Shown here piece after piece: positions 8,519-17,158 of a DNA stretch of 64,000 nt; the stretch's first letter is position 1, and each line of letters begins with the position of its first letter. Location: positions 62,001 to 126,000 of the IMG/VR virus record IMGVR_UViG_3300042261_000588. One strand, given 5' to 3'. This DNA comes from a virus. The notes beneath the pieces are model-generated. The model searched no databases, was not told the DNA's origin, and saw nothing but the letters and a program-made list of their open reading frames with translations. The position numbers and the translations under genes are program-made.

Positions 8519-9097
8519 ATGAATGGTTACGAAAACGCCCCTGCCACGAAGATGTTAGCGACCTCGTGTTTGATTTGTGGTCGTCCTTTGGTTGATGCGG
8601 TATCGGTGTCTCTGTCGGTTGGTCCCGAATGCCGAAAGGAATATGACGGCGGGATTTCAGAGGAAGTCCGTATCAAGGCCAACAAGATCGTCTATGATGC
8701 GGCTCTGGCGGCTGGCATCGGTCGGATAGCCGAAGTTCTGAATGCGGCGGACAAGATCGAAGCTCTAGGGTTGTCGGTTCTGGCAAACAAGATGCGTCGG
8801 CGGTTCAAGAATGCCGAGAGGCTGGCGGAGATCGAGATTGAGGAAGTCGGTGGGGCTTATCGGGTGGTGACTCCCTATCGCCGCAAGGACTCCAAGGCGT
8901 TTATCAAGGCATGGCGAACAGTCCCTGGTCGTCGGTGGGAGAATGGGGCTAACGTGGTGCCAGTGGCTTCCAAGAAGGCTCTGTGGTCGGTTCTTAAGCA
9001 GTTCTTCGGCGGCAAGTATGCGAAGGGACCGAAGGGCGTGTTTCGGATACCGGAGGAGGCTCCTGCTATGGTTCAGGAACAGTTGAGTTTGGCTTGA
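8519..9097 (+). CDS. zinc-finger protein, DUF6011-like N-terminus
   Basis: 192 residues. The N-terminus has a short zinc motif (CLICGRPL... VGPEC) like that of DUF6011-type domains found in phage proteins. The middle is helical; a strand-rich segment (AYRVVTPYRRKDSKAFIKAW, GANVVPVASKKALWSVLKQFF) follows, reminiscent of accessory domains of helicases, though no helicase motif is present. There is no Shine-Dalgarno and the ATG sits at the predicted transcription start, implying leaderless translation. It may lead an operon continuing to 9806. Confidence 0.65.
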   Translation: MNGYENAPATKMLATSCLICGRPLVDAVSVSLSVGPECRKEYDGGISEEVRIKANKIVYDAALAAGIGRIAEVLNAADKIEALGLSVLANKMRRRFKNAERLAEIEIEEVGGAYRVVTPYRRKDSKAFIKAWRTVPGRRWENGANVVPVASKKALWSVLKQFFGGKYAKGPKGVFRIPEEAPAMVQEQLSLA

Positions 9098-9108
9098 AGG
9101 AGATAGCA

Positions 9109-9426
9109 ATGAGTCAGAAAACCAGGTTTGAAGGACCTATCAAAATCGAAGGACCTTTTGAGGATTGCTCGATTCCTTTTGGATTCGGGACGACTACTCT
9201 ATATCGAGAGACTTGGTTCGTCACTCGACCACTGCCGCTGAAAGAGCGTAAAACTCCTTGTCAGAAGATCACTGGGTCCAAGGGGCTTGGCAGCATTGTT
9301 CGGTTTAAAAATAATCCTAAACGATTCGTTGTCAACGATCTTCATCCCTGCAAGGCGTTTGATTCTCTGATGAAGGCGGTAGATTTCCTCGTGAAGAACG
9401 ATGGTAAGATTGTGTTCTGTTCGTAA
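9109..9426 (+). CDS. hypothetical protein
   Basis: 105 residues from the ATG behind GAAGGAGATA. It is basic and beta-rich, with a repeated KIEGPF-like element at the start and a FKNNPKRFVVND strand pair in the middle. No family is recognised. Probably co-transcribed with its neighbours from promoter copy 3. Confidence 0.62.
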   Translation: MSQKTRFEGPIKIEGPFEDCSIPFGFGTTTLYRETWFVTRPLPLKERKTPCQKITGSKGLGSIVRFKNNPKRFVVNDLHPCKAFDSLMKAVDFLVKNDGKIVFCS

Positions 9427-9440
9427 AAAGGAATGAGAGT

Positions 9441-9806
9441 ATGAAGTTTCTAGTCACAAAGACCTGTAAGGGCGTATTTGACACCGAATTCGAGCGACAG
9501 AGGATCAAGAGGGCGTTCAAGGATAAGCCGGAAATTCAAAAGCGCCTCACGCTGCTCATGGATGCCATTGAGGCTGGCGAGTGGAAGAAAGCTTATCGGA
9601 TGCTCGAAGGCAAGTGGTGGGGAAGTTATGATAAAAAGTATGGATGTCCCCGTAAGGAATTTATCGGTAGCCCGGATTTGAAAAACCCCCAATGGCAAGG
9701 ACAACCGGCAAATGGATTTGACCCTTGGCATGGGTATGCCAGCTTGGTGTATAGGATGTCACATCAGGTAAAGGGCGGCGTCAAGTATGTGGTTGAGAAG
9801 ATTTAG
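9441..9806 (+). CDS. hypothetical protein
   Basis: 121 residues, starting 14 bases after the previous stop with an AAAAGGAATGAG site. The N-terminal half is helical and charged (ERQRIKRAFKDKPEIQKRLTLLMDAIEAGEW); the C-terminal half is aromatic (GKWWGSYDKKYG, DPWHGYASLVYRM). No family is recognised. Confidence 0.62.
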   Translation: MKFLVTKTCKGVFDTEFERQRIKRAFKDKPEIQKRLTLLMDAIEAGEWKKAYRMLEGKWWGSYDKKYGCPRKEFIGSPDLKNPQWQGQPANGFDPWHGYASLVYRMSHQVKGGVKYVVEKI

Positions 9807-9834
9807 TCATATTCTGGCTGACTTTCGGTAATGT
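9806..9834 (+). promoter_or_regulatory. phage promoter, TCGGTAATGT class, copy 4
   Basis: GTCATA, a spacer TTCTGGCTGACTTTCGG and TAATGT at 9829-9834, starting at the stop codon of the previous gene and placed 30 bases before the RNA ligase start. It shares the ATTCTGGCTGAC block with copy 5. Confidence 0.75.
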
Positions 9835-9864
9835 ATCAGCATAAGATGGTTGGAGGAGGTTTCA

Positions 9865-11340
9865 ATGGCAACACAAATTATTGTTCCAGTGTCGAAGATC
9901 GCAAATGTTCGGGTTCACCCCAATGCTTCGATGCTTGGACTTGCTCAGGTTTCGAATTACCAGGTCGTTGTTGGCCTTGTGGAAGACCCCAAAGGTAGCA
10001 TCGTTCGGCATTTCTTGAAGGGCAAGCTGGATGATAAGGGCAAGAGAATTCCGCTCTTTGCAAACCCTCTAAGCCTGACTGGAACTGAACTCGTTCTGAG
10101 CTATCAGTGCTATACCGAAGACAAGGAAGGTGTTAAGACATTTATTAACCCAGAAGATGTCGAGGTGGTGAATTTTTCTTTCCGCTATCACGAGGGCGAC
10201 CTGATCGTCTATGTTCCGGGTGACTCAATCGTAACGGATGAGTGGGCTGAAAAGCTTGGCATCAAGACTCTCCTCAAGGGCGGAAATCGGGTAGCCAAGA
10301 TCGCTTTGCGTGGAGAGCCGTCATTCGGTCTGGTCATTGAAATCCCCGAAGATAAGAAGGGCATCTGGCAGGAGGGGGATAATGTCGCTGACTACTTTGG
10401 GATCACCAAGTATGAACCGCCGGTTAGGGCAAATGCTGGTGATGCTGCTCCTCGTGATTCCGAGATCGATCCTTATTTTGACAAGTTCACGGACATCCAG
10501 AATTTGCGCTTCTTCACATCAGTCTTTCAACCGGGAGAAGAGGTCGTTATTAGTGAGAAGCTGCACGGGACCAATTGTCGTCTTGGCATTATCAATGGTC
10601 ACAAGATTGCTGGCTCTATGGAGATTCGGCGTGCAATGCCAGTTCGTGTTCCCAAGAATGAGCTAACCAACGAGCAGATGGTTGGGATGCGAGTCAAGAA
10701 TCCGTCTGGTAAACCGTTTAAGTCGGGCAACAAGATCAACACGGTCAAAGAGATTGTGGATCATCCCAATAGAGAAGGTGTAAAAGCATTTTCGTTTTAC
10801 GAGGATGATTCGGTTGTGGGCTGCAACACCTGTGTTCCTGAAAGCCTTATGAATGAGCCTGTTGGTTTCAACGACGAGGAAGTCAAGAAGAGCACCTATT
10901 GGTTCCCGTGGTCATTGCCGTCTGTGGAAGCCTTGCTGGTAGAGCTGTCGAAATCTCATCCAATTGTCGAGTTGTTCGGTGAGGTTTACGGGAATTCTAT
11001 TCAGAAGGGCTTCCATTACGATGCTGGAAACGGGTTAGGTTTTAGGGCGTTTGGTATTAAGGCTGGAGACAAGTTCCTTGACTGGCAGGATTTCGAAGAT
11101 ACTTGCAATAAGTTCGGCGTGCCAATGGTTCCGGTGCTTTATAAGGGGCCGTTTGACATCGCAAAGATTTTGGTCCTTGCAGAGGGGAATACAACCGTCG
11201 GGAATGCCCCCTTGATAGAGGGTGTTGTTGTGGTGCCAGCAAAAGAGCGGTGCGATCCGAAGATCGGACGTGTGGCACTCAAGTGTGTAGGGATAGGTTA
11301 TGATCTTCTCAAAAATAAACCAGACTCGAAGGATGTGTAA
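9865..11340 (+). CDS. ATP-dependent RNA ligase, DraRnl (Rnl5)-like
   Basis: 491 residues. The start is the ATG 5 bases after GGAGGAGG. The N-terminal 180 residues resemble the extra OB-fold region of Deinococcus-type RNA ligases, including RVAKIALRGEPSFGLV. The nucleotidyltransferase motifs follow: I EKLHGTN (Lys at about residue 232, adenylated), III ELFGEVYG, IIIa GFRAFGIK, IV EGVVVVP and V ALKCVG. The family seals nicked RNA, mostly 3'-OH/5'-phosphate ends, and repairs damaged tRNA or mRNA. With the P-loop kinase at 29804 and the 2H phosphoesterase at 35151 the phage could have an RNA-repair kit; permuted tRNA genes in the tRNA island are possible substrates (inference). It has its own promoter. 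Confidence 0.85.
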   Translation: MATQIIVPVSKIANVRVHPNASMLGLAQVSNYQVVVGLVEDPKGSIVRHFLKGKLDDKGKRIPLFANPLSLTGTELVLSYQCYTEDKEGVKTFINPEDVEVVNFSFRYHEGDLIVYVPGDSIVTDEWAEKLGIKTLLKGGNRVAKIALRGEPSFGLVIEIPEDKKGIWQEGDNVADYFGITKYEPPVRANAGDAAPRDSEIDPYFDKFTDIQNLRFFTSVFQPGEEVVISEKLHGTNCRLGIINGHKIAGSMEIRRAMPVRVPKNELTNEQMVGMRVKNPSGKPFKSGNKINTVKEIVDHPNREGVKAFSFYEDDSVVGCNTCVPESLMNEPVGFNDEEVKKSTYWFPWSLPSVEALLVELSKSHPIVELFGEVYGNSIQKGFHYDAGNGLGFRAFGIKAGDKFLDWQDFEDTCNKFGVPMVPVLYKGPFDIAKILVLAEGNTTVGNAPLIEGVVVVPAKERCDPKIGRVALKCVGIGYDLLKNKPDSKDV

Positions 11341-11445
11341 TTATGAGCCGTTATGATTTTGGGGATCGTATAAAGCTCTTGTAAAGACGGACTGACTCAT
11401 GTTCGGTTGCGATCTTATCAAAAAACAAGATAAAAGATGTTTAAA

Positions 11446-11474
11446 GCTATATTCTGGCTGACTTTCGGTAATGT
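11446..11474 (+). promoter_or_regulatory. phage promoter, TCGGTAATGT class, copy 5
   Basis: GCTATA, the spacer TTCTGGCTGACTTTCGG and TAATGT at 11469-11474; the ATG of the next gene begins 6 bases later. The 105 bases upstream contain a decayed copy of the last 40 bases of the RNA ligase gene (GCGATCTTATCAAAAAACAAG against TGATCTTCTCAAAAATAAAC). Confidence 0.75.
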
Positions 11475-11480
11475 TTGGTT

Positions 11481-12035
11481 ATGAATATCGTTCTGACAAG
11501 AAAATCGGATACCAACAAGTCTGAGTTTTATCTGGCTGCTGTGAAGCGGTCAGGTGATGTTTACGTGGCAATCAGCAAGCGAATCACGAATGATGGGCGC
11601 ATGATTGCGACGTGTTCTGACTTCAAATATAGCACGGAGAAAGAGGCGAAGAAGAAGGTTCGTGATCTCATCAAGATCAAGATGAAGAGGCAGGATTGGA
11701 ATCTGATTGATTTGTCGAATCTTCCTCAGCCAGTGATGAAGTTTCTGGAAGTGCCGCCGGAGATGCAGGTGACTCCCGAAGAGCTGGTTATGATTCTTCG
11801 TGATGCTCAGAAAGAACGGTATTGCGTATTCTCGGATGTGGCAGGGCTGGAAGAATATTTCGATGCAGGGATTGAATACATCGGATATGAAACCGGAGAT
11901 GCTCATACATTCAAGGCTTTTGACAAGTTCGGGACTTTGCGGGAGTGCTTCATTCGTCGTTTGTCCAAGATCGAGCCGACTGAACGGGCGATTGAGGCGG
12001 AATACTTGGCTAATAGGATGGAGACTAAGCTATGA
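11481..12035 (+). CDS. hypothetical protein with WGR-like N-terminus
   Basis: 184 residues, with the ATG at the expected transcription start of promoter copy 5 and no Shine-Dalgarno, so probably leaderless. The first 70 residues (strands YLAAVKRSGDVYVAISKRI, then an EKEAKKKVRDLIKIKMK helix and DWNLID) resemble a WGR-type small domain. The C-terminal half is mixed alpha/beta. Function unknown; the next gene starts in an ATGA overlap. Confidence 0.65.
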   Translation: MNIVLTRKSDTNKSEFYLAAVKRSGDVYVAISKRITNDGRMIATCSDFKYSTEKEAKKKVRDLIKIKMKRQDWNLIDLSNLPQPVMKFLEVPPEMQVTPEELVMILRDAQKERYCVFSDVAGLEEYFDAGIEYIGYETGDAHTFKAFDKFGTLRECFIRRLSKIEPTERAIEAEYLANRMETKL

Positions 12036-12622
12036 GATCAAAACCACAGGTTTCTGATCATTGGCGAGCAGACTTTCGTTGTGAGGCATCACAGTGTGGC
12101 TATCGGTGCGGAAATGAGATTGCCAAGCTGATCGACTTCATTCGTGACGAGTATAGGGTAAAATACGGTGTCGAATATCGATTGCGCAAGATCGGAAAGA
12201 ATCAATTTCTAGCCGTGCCGGGAGATCAGAGCGATTTGGGCGTCTCATATGCAGTTGAGGCAGCTCAGAAGTTTAATACGTCTGTGACTTGTGAATCTAG
12301 AAAAGTAGATCAAGGGAAATTGAAAAATCACACTCAAAGACCCGAATGGCAAGGAGTTCAAATGAAAGATGAGGAAAACAATCTGATGTTCCAGGAGAGA
12401 TTGCTGGCTGAGAACAAGAGACTGCAAAACGTGCTGGAAGAGGATCGGGATCGGTTCATCAGGGTTCAGGATGCAGAGGTGTGTCTCGCAGAGTCGCCCG
12501 ATCTAGAGTCGATGGTATGCTCGTTTGGTTCGTATCCGGCGTCGATGCGTAAAGAGGCTCTTCGAAAGATCGCAAGTTTCTGTGTTGGATTTGTAGAGGA
12601 GAAGCTGAAGGATGGCGTCTGA
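12032..12622 (+). CDS. hypothetical protein with central coiled coil
   Basis: 196 residues. Residues 1-30 contain three Cys (FRCEASQCGYRC). A coiled-coil-like stretch (NNLMFQERLLAENKRLQNVLEEDRDRF) lies at about 120-148, followed by a helical C-terminus. ATGA overlap with the previous gene and an 11-base overlap with the next suggest coupled translation. No family is recognised. Confidence 0.65.
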   Translation: MRSKPQVSDHWRADFRCEASQCGYRCGNEIAKLIDFIRDEYRVKYGVEYRLRKIGKNQFLAVPGDQSDLGVSYAVEAAQKFNTSVTCESRKVDQGKLKNHTQRPEWQGVQMKDEENNLMFQERLLAENKRLQNVLEEDRDRFIRVQDAEVCLAESPDLESMVCSFGSYPASMRKEALRKIASFCVGFVEEKLKDGV

Positions 12623-13217
12623 TAGAGCCATAAAGGTCAGAGATGATCTAAATCGGCTAATCGATAAACTGACGGAAGATGAATCCGATCAGGATGGTTA
12701 CGTCATGTCGTGTTGCATCGCACTTGCCGTTGAAGAGATCGAAAAGTGGATGTATCATGGCGAGTTCACTCCATCAGTCACTCCGTATCGAGAAGGCAAA
12801 GACTTAAATCCCAAGAAAAAACAAAAACAGGCCTCCGAGGGTAATTTCTTTGCCTTTGTCCATCCTCTGCCAACACCCGCTTCGGTAGGGAATCCAACCT
12901 CTTCTCCGGTGCAACCACCTGCAAATCAAGGTCTTCCAGCGTCATCGCCAATTTTTGAAAGACTTCGTGTTAGGGCAGAAGCAGCACCAATTAAGATCAG
13001 GTCTTTCTCGTTTCTCGACACTTTAGCTCTAGAGGATTGGACGCCAGATATGATGAAGGCGTTTCGTGAGGGTAGTCGGGAGCGATTTTTCAATAGCATC
13101 AAGATGCTTCTAAGTAGTCCGTCTTGGTTAAGTTGTACAGAGGTGATGAACTATGTGAACAAGATGATAAAGGCGTATCCACACCTATGGATGGTAGATT
13201 GCAAAGAAAAGGCATAA
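12612..13217 (+). CDS. hypothetical protein with Pro-rich linker
   Basis: 201 residues: an N-terminal helical domain (1-60), a Pro/Ser/Gln-rich low-complexity linker at about 85-115, and a C-terminal helical domain. Its start lies inside the preceding gene behind GAAGCTGAAGG. No family is recognised. Confidence 0.62.
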   Translation: MASDRAIKVRDDLNRLIDKLTEDESDQDGYVMSCCIALAVEEIEKWMYHGEFTPSVTPYREGKDLNPKKKQKQASEGNFFAFVHPLPTPASVGNPTSSPVQPPANQGLPASSPIFERLRVRAEAAPIKIRSFSFLDTLALEDWTPDMMKAFREGSRERFFNSIKMLLSSPSWLSCTEVMNYVNKMIKAYPHLWMVDCKEKA

Positions 13218-13219
13218 AC

Positions 13220-14191
13220 ATGAGAACATTCACTGGAAAGTTGACGAAAGAACAGTTGGCCGGGGCAATCGCATATGCGTTTTCCACCATGGAAGGATTT
13301 AAGGGTGACATTCCTCCTTCGGAGTGCAAGGATGCTATTGATTTCCTCAAGAAGAATGAAATGCAGACGGGGCAATTCACCAAACAGATCGAAGCCGACC
13401 TGAAGAAGGTCAGTTTTGACGAGGAAAATCTCGAATGGGAGGAGGGAGAGGGTTATTCCGGGACAGGATCAATCACCGGGTTTCATACCCTGCCCAATGG
13501 ATTGACTTATCTTGGGATTTCGGCTGGCGGTGATTGGGAGGTTCCCCTGTTTTACATCCTCTACTATGATGGTTTGAATTTGCGTGGGTATATCCCGACG
13601 GATGGCAATCACTGGAACACTGACACCAAGACGGCTTATGGCAGCGAGGACGATGCAGGGATTGAAGATGCTGAGGCTGTTTCAGATGTTAATGCCAGGA
13701 AGCGGTTCAGGGTGAACAGCAGGGCCGATTTGGGAAACATGGACCCGGATAAGATTCTGGAGGACATTACTCGTAATATCGTGTTTACTCAGGGTCGGTT
13801 TGTGGCTCCCAAGGGCTTAGCAGATATCGATGAGGCGAAGTTCAAGTCCGACACGGCTGCTCGGTTTAGTCAGTCTGTTGATAATATGAAGGATTGGGAC
13901 GCCCATTGGAATCAGAGATGTTCTAGGAATGATGAGACATTCTCTATTGGCAGTCCTGTAACTCGGGCTCCCGAATCTCAGAAACCCATTGACAAGATCA
14001 TTGAAGACATCAAGCAGGAGACTCGGTTGTTTGTTGGTGATATTGAGAGGCTAGAGAAAATGCAACATATTGGTTGGGATGAACAAAGATTTGCAAACGA
14101 GATTGAGGTGCAGACTCGGTTGTATTGTTCCCGTATTTTGGCACAGTTCCCGAAGGGATACAAGCCGGCGTCTGATTCTGCAAGGAATTGA
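13220..14191 (+). CDS. hypothetical protein
   Basis: 323 residues starting at MRTFTGK. The N-terminal third is helical, then a beta-rich stretch with many Gly, Tyr and Trp (GGDWEVPLFYILYYDG, IPTDGNHWN) resembles a small globular domain, followed by a charged helical C-terminus. No catalytic motif is seen. It closes the operon from promoter copy 5; the next 180 bases are not clearly coding. Confidence 0.65.
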   Translation: MRTFTGKLTKEQLAGAIAYAFSTMEGFKGDIPPSECKDAIDFLKKNEMQTGQFTKQIEADLKKVSFDEENLEWEEGEGYSGTGSITGFHTLPNGLTYLGISAGGDWEVPLFYILYYDGLNLRGYIPTDGNHWNTDTKTAYGSEDDAGIEDAEAVSDVNARKRFRVNSRADLGNMDPDKILEDITRNIVFTQGRFVAPKGLADIDEAKFKSDTAARFSQSVDNMKDWDAHWNQRCSRNDETFSIGSPVTRAPESQKPIDKIIEDIKQETRLFVGDIERLEKMQHIGWDEQRFANEIEVQTRLYCSRILAQFPKGYKPASDSARN

Positions 14192-14207
14192 GATTTCGGA
14201 GTATAAT
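14178..14207 (+). promoter_or_regulatory. possible sigma70-type promoter
   Basis: TATAAT at 14202-14207 with a weak -35 (CTGCAA, 18-base spacing) at the end of the previous gene, upstream of the recombination genes. The GGAGTATAAT form recurs before other genes (for example 63873). Downstream, to 14372, there is a short GTG frame (31 codons from about 14240) behind AAGGAGG that may be a leader peptide; nothing else is clear. Confidence 0.4.
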
Positions 14208-14372
14208 AGGATGCGATGTGGATAAGGAGGCTGATTAGTGTGAGAAAGGCAAGACGAATGAACGGAGAGCACTCGCACAAGACTTTTCTTTTGCGATGTC
14301 GGAGAATGCCAAAAGGATGTTGGCAGAGATATTAGCGGCTGATTATGTGCGTCTTTCGAGCGTCGAAAAACC

Positions 14373-15674
14373 ATGATACAGAGAATTGAAGTTTGGAATT
14401 TTGAGTCACATGAGCATTCAGTCCTTGAGGATTTGTCTCCGGGACTGAATTTACTTCTTGGAGACTCAAACAGTGGCAAGACCAGCATTAGTGCAAGGGC
14501 GCTTAAGCTGGTTGCCTATAACGACTTCAATCCTCGTTCTGTTCGCACGGGAGCTACTCATTGTGTCGTTCAAGTGGATACCGACAAGGGTAGGGTAAAG
14601 GTAACAAGGGGTCCGAAACACAATGCTTGGGAAGTCACAAAGACTGGACAGCAGACACAGTATTTTGACAAGGTTGGTGTCAACATCATTCCAGAAGTGT
14701 CAGAGATCATTGGTTTGAATATCGTGACCTTGGGAGATGTTAAGGTTCCAGTCAATATCATGGATCAGCTTGAATCCCACTTCATGCTTGCAGGAGTCGG
14801 AGACAAGGATGCCACTGGTTCGATGCGGGCACAGATCGTGGATGAGATTTCTGGGTTGTCGGGGATTGAGAGCATCATCAAGGATGTCAGTCTTGACAAT
14901 ACTCGATTTGGGCGTGAGATAAAGGAGATTGAGAAGCAGATGGCCGTCGTCAGGGGACAACTTCATCCAGAGCCTCCTTTAAAGGAAGAGGAAGAAGTCT
15001 TAACCAAGGCAGAACAGGAATTGAAGGACAGTGCGATGATGCTTTCATTGATGGATGAAGGCAATGATTTGATGAATAAGGTGAATTCAGCTTCAAGACA
15101 AATAAGTGATCTGAATCGTCGGGAGTCGGAGATTCCGAATACAGCTCTTGCCATTCAAGAGATTTCAAGAGCAGAAGAATTGACAGTTCGTGCGGTGTCG
15201 GCGGGAAACCTTCATCGTGACGGTGTCATATCTGCGGGTCGTCTGGCTGGGATAAACAAGATATTGGCTGGGATGCCGGATGTTCAGCAGGCGGCTTGTT
15301 TTCTCAATGAGTCAGATACTGCCAGCAGGGTTCTGGTGAATGCCACGGACATCTATGGGCGGTGGAAGTCGGCAAGTCGGGACGTGGTAGTGAAACAGGA
15401 CATGGATCGTAAGATCGTTGAAGCTTTAAAGTCTAGTGTGGAGATGGGAAAGGCTCAGGATGCTGTGACTAAGCGTGGTGAGGCCGAGACATTACTTTGG
15501 GAGGCTCAGCAGAAGATGGCTAGTCTGGCAGGATTGCAGGATAGAATCAAGGATTATGAAAGGTTGCTCAAAGATGCGGAGAAGGAACGGGACGATCTTC
15601 TCGCTTTGATCAAGACTTGTCCGTTGACTTTAAAACCTGTTTTTAAGCAATGTATGGAAGGGGTGATAGTATGA
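14373..15674 (+). CDS. SMC/RecF-like half-ATPase (phage recombination protein)
   Basis: 433 residues. The N-terminus has the ABC-type ATPase start (IEVWNFESHEHSVLEDLSPGLNLLLG) with Walker A GDSNSGKTS at about 30-38. A conserved insertion region follows (VNIIPEVSEIIGL, LESHFML) and long coiled-coil helices run to the C-terminus, ending near a CPLT hook-like motif. Phages often encode this half-length SbcC/Rad50-like form without a C-terminal Walker B half, so the gene is not truncated. It probably supports DNA end processing together with the nuclease at 17473 and the resolvase at 18918. Confidence 0.78.
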   Translation: MIQRIEVWNFESHEHSVLEDLSPGLNLLLGDSNSGKTSISARALKLVAYNDFNPRSVRTGATHCVVQVDTDKGRVKVTRGPKHNAWEVTKTGQQTQYFDKVGVNIIPEVSEIIGLNIVTLGDVKVPVNIMDQLESHFMLAGVGDKDATGSMRAQIVDEISGLSGIESIIKDVSLDNTRFGREIKEIEKQMAVVRGQLHPEPPLKEEEEVLTKAEQELKDSAMMLSLMDEGNDLMNKVNSASRQISDLNRRESEIPNTALAIQEISRAEELTVRAVSAGNLHRDGVISAGRLAGINKILAGMPDVQQAACFLNESDTASRVLVNATDIYGRWKSASRDVVVKQDMDRKIVEALKSSVEMGKAQDAVTKRGEAETLLWEAQQKMASLAGLQDRIKDYERLLKDAEKERDDLLALIKTCPLTLKPVFKQCMEGVIV

Positions 15675-15804
15675 AGCCAAATGTAGATGAGGAAAACTTG
15701 GAAAGCATATTCGTTTGTGTCGACGTAATCTAAGGTCGGATCGGGTGAAGTGTTGTGCGACGTGTCCTTTCGAGGAGTTCATCGTGACTCATACCCCCTG
15801 ATTT
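15671..15804 (+). pseudogene. small Cys-rich gene with a frameshift
   Basis: An ATG overlapping the previous stop, behind AAGGGGTGATAGT, opens a 20-codon frame ending at TAA (15731-15733). Another frame carries an obvious continuation (CRRNLRSDRVKCCATCPFEEF) to TGA at about 15804. Removing two bases of the GTGT run near 15722 would join both into one 42-residue Cys-rich protein. It may be a broken gene, a recoded gene or a sequence error. Confidence 0.4.
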
Positions 15805-15854
15805 AAAGAGTCTTTTCGAGACCAAGAGGAGTATGGTTTAAACGGGAGGTCTGA

Positions 15855-16076
15855 ATGAATGAGCCATTGGAGACGGAATCCAAAGTTGATTTGGTTCTCT
15901 ACGAGTTGAAGCGAAGAAGTCTTAGGATCGCAAGAGACTTCTTCGCTGAGAGGGGAATAGCTGAACAGGAGAAGAGACATGCCGAATGGGAGCAGCAGAA
16001 CGCTACCGCTCACTCGCGAGCGGTAGCGAGTCGCGGTGAAGCTGGTTGTTCGGCTTTGAATGGATGTGCAAAATGA
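15855..16076 (+). CDS. small helical protein with a recoded C-terminus
   Basis: 73 residues behind a GGGAGG site. Residues 1-48 are a charged helix (VLYELKRRSLRIARDFFAERG). The last 20 or so (SRAVASRGEAGCSA) are translated from an attC-like repeat, so the original C-terminus was probably replaced when cassette DNA entered. Function unknown. Confidence 0.5.
   Translation: MNEPLETESKVDLVLYELKRRSLRIARDFFAERGIAEQEKRHAEWEQQNATAHSRAVASRGEAGCSALNGCAK
15995..16054 (+). other. attC-like inverted repeat, copy 2
   Basis: GCAGAAC on the left and GTTCGGC (16048-16054) on the right, with the inner right arm CGGTGAAGCTGG. The centre contains a perfect 10-bp hairpin (GCTACCGCTC with GAGCGGTAGC). The right half is almost identical to copy 3. 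Confidence 0.55.
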
Positions 16077-16291
16077 CAGTCGGAGAACTCAAGAAGGCGC
16101 TGGAACTATGGCCGGACGAACTTCCGGTCGTCCTTTCACGTGACGCGGCAGGGAACGAACACCGCCCGCTGTTAAAGGTAGGCCAGGGCTACTACGAGGC
16201 GGAGGCGAAGTGGTACGGACACGCGACCGAGACGGTAGATGATGCCGGGTCGGACGCCAAATTGGTGGTGATACTGTGGCCGGTGAACTGA
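16073..16291 (+). CDS. small cassette-borne protein (72 aa)
   Basis: Begins MTVGELKKALELWPDELPVVL and ends LVVILWPVN, the layout of a widespread small alpha/beta protein of phages and gene cassettes. It lies alone between two attC-like repeats, only one base before the left box of the second: exactly one gene plus one site, as in an integron cassette. Its GC content exceeds that of its neighbours. Function unknown. Confidence 0.65.
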   Translation: MTVGELKKALELWPDELPVVLSRDAAGNEHRPLLKVGQGYYEAEAKWYGHATETVDDAGSDAKLVVILWPVN

Positions 16292-16292
16292 A

Positions 16293-16352
16293 GCCGAACG
16301 TTCCCGCTCACCAGCGAGCGGTAACGAGTCGCGGTGAAGCTGGTTGTTCGCC
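16293..16352 (+). other. attC-like inverted repeat, copy 3
   Basis: GCCGAAC at 16293-16299 and GTTCGCC at 16346-16352. The inner arms CCCGCTCACC and GGTGAAGCTGG pair with one unpaired base, as in attC sites, where an extrahelical base marks the recombining strand. The centre hairpin is CCGCTC...GAGCGG. Confidence 0.6.
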
Positions 16353-16367
16353 AATTGGAGGTACGTT

Positions 16368-16532
16368 ATGATCTGTTCTATCTGCGGCGGCCGCGTCGAG
16401 TGGCAAGGGCTGCTCCACAATCTGACGCATACGAAGTGCCGCGCGTGCGGAGCAATCAACGCGCAAGAGGTTGACCCGCAAGACGATGACCCGCAAGACG
16501 ATGAGGAATCCGATACGGAGAACATGTTGTAA
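16368..16532 (+). CDS. small zinc-ribbon protein (54 aa)
   Basis: Behind GGAGGT. CSIC near the start and CRAC about 25 residues later form a four-Cys zinc ribbon; the tail is very acidic (QDDDPQDDEESD). It follows attC-like copy 3 and has GC-rich codons, so it is probably cassette-derived, but no site follows it. Confidence 0.6.
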   Translation: MICSICGGRVEWQGLLHNLTHTKCRACGAINAQEVDPQDDDPQDDEESDTENML

Positions 16533-16624
16533 TGCGGCTGAGAGAGGAGGGAAAAGAGAGAAATGGATGAAAGACAATTATATTACACCAGCCGATATGG
16601 CAGGGTTTATGAACTAGGAGGCTT

Positions 16625-17158
16625 ATGAGAGAGTTTATCGGGCACAAGATCAAGGTAGCCACACGGGCGATTGGAATTGTTGAGGGGTTGTTGGTCGATG
16701 ACCGTTCATCTATGATTCTCGTGAAAGGTTCTGACAGAAAGATCACTCGTATTATGAAGTCAGACATTGGCAGTTTTATGCCGATGGACTTCGAGCCTTT
16801 CGAGTATGTCCCCTTCCACGTTTTATTCTGCGAGAACAAAAGAATGCCGTGTCCGGGAGTACAATACATCAAGGAAGGAGATGGATTCTCAAAATCAGAC
16901 GTTGAAGACTTTGTCGGTCCCTGTCCGTGCAGGAGCGAAGAATGCGTGATGGGAACAAAGGGAGAGCTTAGAAGTGTGTCAGGAAAGTTTCTAAAAGGAA
17001 TGTTGGCTGGAACAATGTTCGGGGAATACCCGAAGAAAGAAGGTAGAGATGGCAGATCAGAAACAGGATCAGGATTTGCAGCAGCAGATGCAGCGGCTCC
17101 AAAAGGCAAGGGCAAAGGCAGAGGAGCTGTCAAGGGAGAAAAGCCGGATAACGGGTGA
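16625..17158 (+). CDS. hypothetical protein with basic Gly/Lys tail
   Basis: 177 residues. The N-terminal part is a small beta-barrel-like region (KVATRAIGIVEGLLVDDRSSMILVKG), the middle has CPCRSEEC, and the tail is a disordered KGKGKGRG stretch. The last 110 bases are read in another frame by the next gene, which may explain the low-complexity tail. GGAGGC precedes the ATG. Function unknown. Confidence 0.6.
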   Translation: MREFIGHKIKVATRAIGIVEGLLVDDRSSMILVKGSDRKITRIMKSDIGSFMPMDFEPFEYVPFHVLFCENKRMPCPGVQYIKEGDGFSKSDVEDFVGPCPCRSEECVMGTKGELRSVSGKFLKGMLAGTMFGEYPKKEGRDGRSETGSGFAAADAAAPKGKGKGRGAVKGEKPDNG

